From the NCBI GenBank assembly GCA_009784145.1, contig WRCI01000050.1, forward strand, positions 1 through 10,290: a stretch of 10,290 nt of DNA, in the 5' to 3' direction. The stretch comes from Methanobrevibacter sp. Lineage in GTDB: Archaea > Methanobacteriota > Methanobacteria > Methanobacteriales > Methanobacteriaceae. Shown piece after piece: positions 6,211-10,290 of this stretch; positions within the stretch are counted from its first letter, which is position 1; every line of letters starts with the position of its first letter. The notes beneath the pieces were generated by a model that did no database searches, was not told where the DNA came from, and saw only the letters and a list, made by a program, of their open reading frames with translations. A program made the position numbers and the translations under genes.

Positions 6211-7908
6211 CTAAAGTCCAAACAAATTAAAGAAATTAGTTAAACCCCATCTAAAGAAAACTACTCCTGGTGCACCACCATCAAAAACAGCCCTAGTATC
6301 AGCAGTTAAAGCAGATACAGATAATCTATTAATATTACTATCTGAAACATAAGACTGCAATCCTCCCCAGATTTCAGCACCACCAGAGTTTTTAACAAAC
6401 CAATCAGTTGTTGATTTAATCCAAGGGGTTTTTGCATTATAATTTCCTTTATATATCATAGGAATGATTACATCTAAATGTTTACCAAGTTTAGGAATAT
6501 CTTGACCATAATAATAAGGATTAAGTGATGTTTCAGGCATTACAGCTGCAGAAACAACAATATTTGGTTTAACTTTCCTAACAGCTACTGATAATTGGCG
6601 AGTGAATTCAGTTACTGCATCAGCACCACTTCCACCACTGTACTTATGTTTGTAAGCAGTTCCAGGATATCTTAAATAATCAAGATGAATTCCAACCACA
6701 CCATCTATTGCAGCATATTTTCTTGATTTACTTATTATAGTATCGAAAAATGCTTGATTTAACTTTCCATCTTTAATAGGATTTACCCAAGTTTTTGAAG
6801 TACCATTATAAAAAACAGGTACCCAAATATGGATTTTCATACCTTTTCTTGTTGCATTTTTAATCCAACTTAATGCCCTAGCTTCGCCTTGAATAGTAAA
6901 GAAGGATTCTATAACAAATATATTTTTAATTCCAAATTTAATTAGCCTATCCATTTCAGCATTATCTATTTTAAGTGAATCCCATCCATGAAGCCAAATA
7001 CCATTTTTATCACCAGATATCTTATATTTAGAACTTATACTTGGTGTTGAAACACTATTAGAGCTAGCTGAAGATCTGTTGTAGTTTGGCATAAACTTGT
7101 TTAATTTATGGTTTTTAGGAACATTTAGTGTGAGAGTTTTTGGAACTTGTTTTTGAACATGAATAAAGTCCCCTACTCTTGCAAGACCATAAACTACAGT
7201 TTGATAGTGGATTCTACCCTGTTTAATAGTGATAAAATTAGGAACTCTATTGTTTTTAGATATAAAGTTAGAAACTCTCTTAGATATAGTTAAATAATTA
7301 GATTTTGAAAGAGTTCTTCTTATATTAACTCCAGAAGGTTTACTTGGATTTCTAATATTCCATTTAATAGTAACTAAACTTTTAGATTTTTTGTCTCTTA
7401 ATGATATAGCTCTTGAAACTAAGTGCATATATTCAGGAATAGAAAACTTATAACCAGAGATAGTCACAAAGTTAGGTAATCTATTATTCCTAAGAACAAA
7501 GTTTTTAACATTTCTTGAAGCTTTAAATATTGCAGCTTGACTAAGTTTAGTAGGTTGTCCTGCTGCTTTAAATGTAGAACTACTAGAAGAGATAGTATTT
7601 GATTTACTAGAAGAACTAGAAGAAACACTTGAAGAAACCGTATCTGATTTACTAGAAGAACTAGAAGAAACAGAAGATTGAGTATTGGAAGAAACACTAG
7701 ACTGACCAGTAGAAGAAACAGTAGTATTATTTACAATAGATTCTTGAGAATTGGTTATTGAAGGAGTAGAACTAGATTTATTATCTCCAACATCATCACT
7801 CTGATTAAAATTAGAATTTTCCGCAAAAGCGAAACTACAAGTCAAACAAATGACTAAGATTAATAATAATAAAATTTTAGGAAATTTTGTTTTAAAAAAA
7901 CCACTAAT
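6211..7908 (-). CDS. Secreted pseudomurein-binding-repeat protein with glycoside-hydrolase-like TIM-barrel domain; start uncertain
   Basis: Numbered from ATT 7908 (565 aa). Residues 1-29 form a signal peptide (basic KTKFPK, then ILLLLILVIC, cleavage after AFA). About 45-113 is a Ser-rich linker. Two pseudomurein-binding repeats follow (about 123-170 and 202-249), each with an N-R-[LV]-P-N-F-[VI]-T-I core, which would hold the protein on the wall. The C-terminal domain (about 298-565) resembles the GHL10/COG1649 group of TIM-barrel hydrolases: GIHLDYLRYP with candidate acid Asp410, SAAVMPE (Glu459), DVIIPMIY, IWGGLQSY and PGVVFFRWGL. A role in cutting wall glycan or another surface polysaccharide is inferred; neither substrate nor activity is shown. 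The first standard start codon in frame is TTG 7845, but it lies inside the signal peptide. Upstream, the frame has a ribosome binding site but no ATG, GTG or TTG before a TGA at 7920-7918. Either ATT is used, or one T is missing from T7 (7894-7900), which would bring GTG 7904 into frame. Confidence 0.85.
   Translation of the reverse strand: MSGFFKTKFPKILLLLILVICLTCSFAFAENSNFNQSDDVGDNKSSSTPSITNSQESIVNNTTVSSTGQSSVSSNTQSSVSSSSSSKSDTVSSSVSSSSSSKSNTISSSSSTFKAAGQPTKLSQAAIFKASRNVKNFVLRNNRLPNFVTISGYKFSIPEYMHLVSRAISLRDKKSKSLVTIKWNIRNPSKPSGVNIRRTLSKSNYLTISKRVSNFISKNNRVPNFITIKQGRIHYQTVVYGLARVGDFIHVQKQVPKTLTLNVPKNHKLNKFMPNYNRSSASSNSVSTPSISSKYKISGDKNGIWLHGWDSLKIDNAEMDRLIKFGIKNIFVIESFFTIQGEARALSWIKNATRKGMKIHIWVPVFYNGTSKTWVNPIKDGKLNQAFFDTIISKSRKYAAIDGVVGIHLDYLRYPGTAYKHKYSGGSGADAVTEFTRQLSVAVRKVKPNIVVSAAVMPETSLNPYYYGQDIPKLGKHLDVIIPMIYKGNYNAKTPWIKSTTDWFVKNSGGAEIWGGLQSYVSDSNINRLSVSALTADTRAVFDGGAPGVVFFRWGLTNFFNLFGL
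7595..7672 (-). repeat. 45-bp-period DNA repeat encoding the Ser-rich linker
   Basis: The 33 bp at 7595-7627 recur at 7640-7672 with one mismatch. The period of 45 bp is exactly 15 codons, so the reading frame is kept. It encodes two SSSSSSKS[ND]T blocks. Such in-frame repeats can expand or contract, changing linker length between wall-binding and signal regions without breaking the protein. Confidence 0.7.
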
Positions 7909-7914
7909 AATATT

Positions 7915-7919
7915 ACCTC
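7915..7919 (-). promoter_or_regulatory. Ribosome binding site supporting an upstream start for the pseudomurein-binding gene
   Basis: The minus strand reads GAGGT, part of TGAGGTAAT, close to the archaeal GGAGGTGAT. It is 7-11 nt from ATT 7908 and GTG 7904, but about 70 nt from TTG 7845, so translation most likely begins near 7904-7911 rather than at the TTG. Confidence 0.6.
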
Positions 7920-7990
7920 ACATGTTATTTTAAAATTTGCAAAATACAGATTTTATTTAATAATAAAATAATCCATATAATACACCCCAA

Positions 7991-8079
7991 ATAAATTTAA
8001 TTATATCTATATAAATTTAATTATATCAATATAAATTTAATTATATCTATATAAATTTAATTATATCAATATAAATTTA
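7991..8079. repeat. 20-bp tandem repeat, four full copies and one partial, upstream of the pseudomurein-binding gene
   Basis: The unit ATAAATTTAATTATATCTAT alternates with a version ending CAAT instead of CTAT: 7991-8010, 8011-8030, 8031-8050 and 8051-8070, then nine bases of a fifth copy. The alternation makes a 40-bp higher-order unit. On the minus strand the CTAT junctions create TTTATATA (8008-8015 and 8048-8055), the archaeal TATA consensus, so the array may carry tandem promoters for the downstream gene about 85-150 bp away. Confidence 0.85.
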
Positions 8080-8322
8080 GTGGGCTTTCATATATATCTT
8101 AAGAAATGATTATTATATAACTATAAAACATATATACAAAACCATGTTTTCAAAAGATATGAATATAATAATATATTTCTTTACTTATTTAAACATTTCC
8201 ATTCTAATAAAGATTATTTAAAAAATGAAAACAAAAACAAAAGAATAAAAAACAAAACAAAAAGAATGAAAATAATTTAAAAAAGATAATTTAAAAAAAT
8301 ATAAAATAATTTAAAATAATTT

Positions 8323-8358
8323 AAAAAAATGTAACTAATTAAATAGCTAATTAATTAC
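8323..8358 (-). terminator. Hairpin plus T7 overlapping the thermosome stop codon
   Basis: On the minus strand GTAATTAATTA (8358-8348) pairs with TAATTAGTTAC (8341-8331): eleven base pairs including one G-U, with a 6-nt loop, followed by ATTTTTTT (8330-8323). The TAA stop (8357-8355) is inside the first arm. The stem is almost all A-U, so stability is modest. More T-rich blocks follow down to about 8218 and could serve as backup sites. Confidence 0.5.
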
Positions 8359-10007
8359 ATCATTGGGGGCATTCCACCCATACCACCCATACCACCCATT
8401 GGAGGCATTCCAGAATCATCAAAACTATCATCAGGATCAACAGCTTCAAGAGCACCTCTTGCAGCTATAAGATCATCTATTCTTAAAATCATTTCAGTAG
8501 CTTCAGAAGCAAATTGAATAGCTTGTTTTTTAACTCTTTGAGGTTCAACTACACCTTCTTTTTTCATATCAGTGACTTTTCCTTTAAAGACATCTAAGCC
8601 CATATAAACAGATTTTTCATGAGCTGCTCTTAAATCTACAAGCATATCAATTGAATCAAGTCCTGCATTTTCAGCTAAAGTATTTGGAACTATTTCTAAT
8701 GCTTCAGCAAAAGCATTGACAGATAATTGTTCTCTTCCACTAATAGTTTCTGCATATTCTTTAAGTCGGCGAGCCATCTCAATTTCAGGAGCTCCTCCAC
8801 CAATAACTACTTTTCCATCTTCAAGAGTAGCTGATACAACTCCTAGTGCATCTTCTAAAGCCCTTTCAATTTCTGAAGTTACATGTCTTGTACTACCTCT
8901 TAAAATAATTGAAACAGCTTTAGGATCTTTAAGCTCTTCAGCGAAAATCATCATTTGATCAAAGACTTTCTTTTCATATACTATTCCAGCTTCACCTAAA
9001 TCATCAGCACTTAAATCATCTATGTTAGTAATAGTTTTAGCACCAGTAGCTTTTTCAAGACGTAACATATCTGACTTTTTAGTTCTTTTAACAGCAAGTA
9101 TTCCAGCACGAGATAAGTAATGCAAAGCCATATCATCAATTCCTTTTTGACAGAATAAAACATTAGCTCCAGAATCGATGATTTTATCAATCATCTCTCT
9201 AACCATTTGTTCTTCATTATCAAGGAAAGCTTGCATTTGTGCAGGATTTGTAAGGTTAATTTTAGCATCAGTTTCTAAATCTTTAACTTCTATAGGATAT
9301 TTTAACAAAGCAATTTTAGCATTTTTTATTTCTTTAGGCATATTATGATCTGCTTTACCTTTATCAACAAGAACACCATCAACAATTTCAGATTCATCTA
9401 CACTAGCACCAGAAACTCTTTGAATATTAATGTTTTTCTTGTCAACTTTTCCTTCTTCTTCTACTTTTAAAACAGCATCAACAATTAGTCTAGCTAATGG
9501 TTCTTTTGCTTTTTCTGAACCTTTACCAGTCATAGCAGTCATAGCTACTTTTATGAGGGTATCTTCATCTTTTGCATCTATAGAAATATCATTTAAAATT
9601 TCATGAACTTTAGCTACAGCTTGTCTGTATCCTCTTACAATAGTAGTTGCATGAATACCATCATCTAATAATTCTTCAGCTTTTTTAAGAAGTTCTCCAG
9701 CTATAATAACTGCAGTTGTAGTTCCATCTCCAACAACATCTTCTTGATTTTTAGCTATTTCCACTAACATTTTAGCTGCAGGATGAGCTATATCCATTTC
9801 ACGAAGGATGGTCACACCATCGTTAGTAATAACTACATCACCCATACTATCAACAAGCATTTTGTCCATTCCTTTTGGACCAAGTGTAGTTCTTACAGTT
9901 TCAGCTAAAATTTTTCCAGCCATTATATTCATTCTTTGAGCATCTCTACCAAGGAAACGTTGTGTGTCCTCAGGTAATATAAAAATTGGTTGATTATACT
10001 GTGACAT
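8355..10007 (-). CDS. Thermosome subunit (group II chaperonin, CCT/TCP-1 family)
   Basis: ATP-driven folding chaperone of the archaeal cytosol, forming a double ring with a built-in lid. At 550 residues it has full family length. Visible landmarks: [10 protein letters not shown] (41-50) and ITNDGVTIL (60-68), nucleotide-site motifs; GDGTTTAVI (93-101); an apical domain with the helical protrusion (about 239-275); [18 protein letters not shown] (370-387), whose Asp386 corresponds to the ATPase aspartate of the Methanococcus chaperonin; [10 protein letters not shown] (401-410); and a flexible GGM-repeat tail (533-550). The ATG follows AGGTGA by 4 nt, and a TATA-like box lies about 35 nt upstream, so the leader is short. 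Single-gene unit. Methanobacteriales often carry more than one subunit gene, so the subunit type (alpha or beta, and ring composition) cannot be told from one sequence. No heat-shock operator was recognised. Confidence 0.97.
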   Translation of the reverse strand: MSQYNQPIFILPEDTQRFLGRDAQRMNIMAGKILAETVRTTLGPKGMDKMLVDSMGDVVITNDGVTILREMDIAHPAAKMLVEIAKNQEDVVGDGTTTAVIIAGELLKKAEELLDDGIHATTIVRGYRQAVAKVHEILNDISIDAKDEDTLIKVAMTAMTGKGSEKAKEPLARLIVDAVLKVEEEGKVDKKNINIQRVSGASVDESEIVDGVLVDKGKADHNMPKEIKNAKIALLKYPIEVKDLETDAKINLTNPAQMQAFLDNEEQMVREMIDKIIDSGANVLFCQKGIDDMALHYLSRAGILAVKRTKKSDMLRLEKATGAKTITNIDDLSADDLGEAGIVYEKKVFDQMMIFAEELKDPKAVSIILRGSTRHVTSEIERALEDALGVVSATLEDGKVVIGGGAPEIEMARRLKEYAETISGREQLSVNAFAEALEIVPNTLAENAGLDSIDMLVDLRAAHEKSVYMGLDVFKGKVTDMKKEGVVEPQRVKKQAIQFASEATEMILRIDDLIAARGALEAVDPDDSFDDSGMPPMGGMGGMGGMPPMM

Positions 10008-10011
10008 TATT

Positions 10012-10017
10012 TCACCT
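10012..10017 (-). promoter_or_regulatory. Ribosome binding site of the thermosome gene
   Basis: The minus strand reads AGGTGA, an exact part of the archaeal anti-SD complement GGAGGTGAT, 4 nt before ATG 10007. This is the strongest Shine-Dalgarno match in the window and suits a highly expressed gene. Confidence 0.75.
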
Positions 10018-10040
10018 AAATATTGTAAAAAATTATTATT

Positions 10041-10050
10041 TTATATATAA
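10041..10050 (-). promoter_or_regulatory. Candidate TATA box of the thermosome gene
   Basis: TTATATATAA lies about 34 bp upstream of the ATG. A start of transcription about 25 nt downstream would fall close to 10018-10020, giving a very short leader just long enough for the ribosome binding site. Other TATA-like words occur nearby, so the assignment rests on position. Confidence 0.45.
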
Positions 10051-10172
10051 TTAATTATTTTAATATAATTAATTTTTTAATATAAAATTAATCTAATTAT
10101 AATTATTTTAATATATTTTTAATTTTTATAAATTTTAATGTAAATTTTATATAAATATTATTTTATAATTTT

Positions 10173-10269
10173 TAATATAATTCTTAATATATACATTATT
10201 TTAATATAATTTTATAATATAATTCTTAATAAATTCATTATTTTAATATAATTCTTAATAAATTCATTA
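10173..10269. repeat. Repeats of ~26 bp (29-bp period) upstream of the thermosome gene
   Basis: A 26-bp sequence beginning TAATATAATTCTTAATAAAT is present identically at 10215-10240 and 10244-10269, a 29-bp period, with a diverged copy at 10173-10198. They lie 165-265 bp upstream of the thermosome ATG in almost pure A/T DNA. They may be slippage products or bent DNA; a regulatory role is open. The array may continue beyond the window. Confidence 0.65.
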
Positions 10270-10290
10270 TAAAATATTTTATAATATAAA

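Larger units (their letters stand above)
7909..8354. other. 446-bp intergenic region between thermosome and pseudomurein-binding genes
   Basis: No gene was found. Next to the thermosome stop are a hairpin and T-rich tracts (8218-8358). The rest is the presumed promoter region of the pseudomurein-binding gene, with a 20-bp tandem repeat at 7991-8079, a TATA-like GATATATATG on the minus strand near 8090-8099, and a TTATATGG word near 7975. I cannot say which of these is used. Confidence 0.55.

Noticed and set aside
7464..7697. Minus-strand 77-codon Leu/Val-rich frame
   Set aside because: It is an out-of-frame shadow of the Ser-rich linker of the pseudomurein-binding gene.
7991..8079. Possible CRISPR array
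   Set aside because: The 20-bp units are directly adjacent with no unique spacers, so it is a simple tandem repeat.
8144..8221. Plus-strand 25-codon hydrophobic frame starting MFSKDMN
   Set aside because: No ribosome binding site; random A/T sequence often encodes Ile/Phe/Tyr-rich short peptides.

Overview
The window looks like chromosomal DNA from a gut- or rumen-type methanogenic archaeon of the Methanobacteriales, most likely Methanobrevibacter; Methanosphaera is the main alternative. Four things support this: very AT-rich DNA with long, almost pure A/T intergenic stretches; a group II chaperonin (thermosome) with a GGM-repeat tail; a secreted protein with two pseudomurein-binding repeats, which occur in archaea with pseudomurein walls and their viruses; and a giant GGAI-repeat beta-helix adhesin-like protein, a gene class greatly expanded in Methanobrevibacter. 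Genus and species are inferred from family knowledge, not from a database search.

All four genes lie on the minus strand, so transcription runs from right to left. From right to left: an AT-rich promoter region with ~29-bp repeats (10008-10290); the thermosome gene (8355-10007), ending in a hairpin plus T7 that overlaps its stop codon; a 446-bp spacer with a 20-bp tandem repeat (7991-8079); a secreted pseudomurein-binding protein with a glycoside-hydrolase-like TIM-barrel domain (6211 to about 7908), whose start is abnormal; a 550-bp spacer with a hairpin plus T9 and two copies of a TGATTAATCA palindrome; AMP-forming acetyl-CoA synthetase acs (3717-5660); a 1.34-kb A/T spacer with several inverted and direct repeats; and the N-terminal 792 residues of an adhesin-like protein that runs off the left edge (1-2376).

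Each gene has its own upstream region and a T-rich 3' end, so they look like four single-gene transcription units rather than an operon. Together they cover protein folding (thermosome), acetate assimilation into acetyl-CoA (Acs) and the cell surface (wall-bound putative hydrolase and adhesin). No RNA gene, insertion sequence or CRISPR array was seen.

The points most worth a second look are: the pseudomurein-binding plus hydrolase-like architecture; its non-canonical start next to a T7 tract; the palindrome pair by acs; and the adhesin's acidic/aromatic loops, all inserted at the same point of the repeat.
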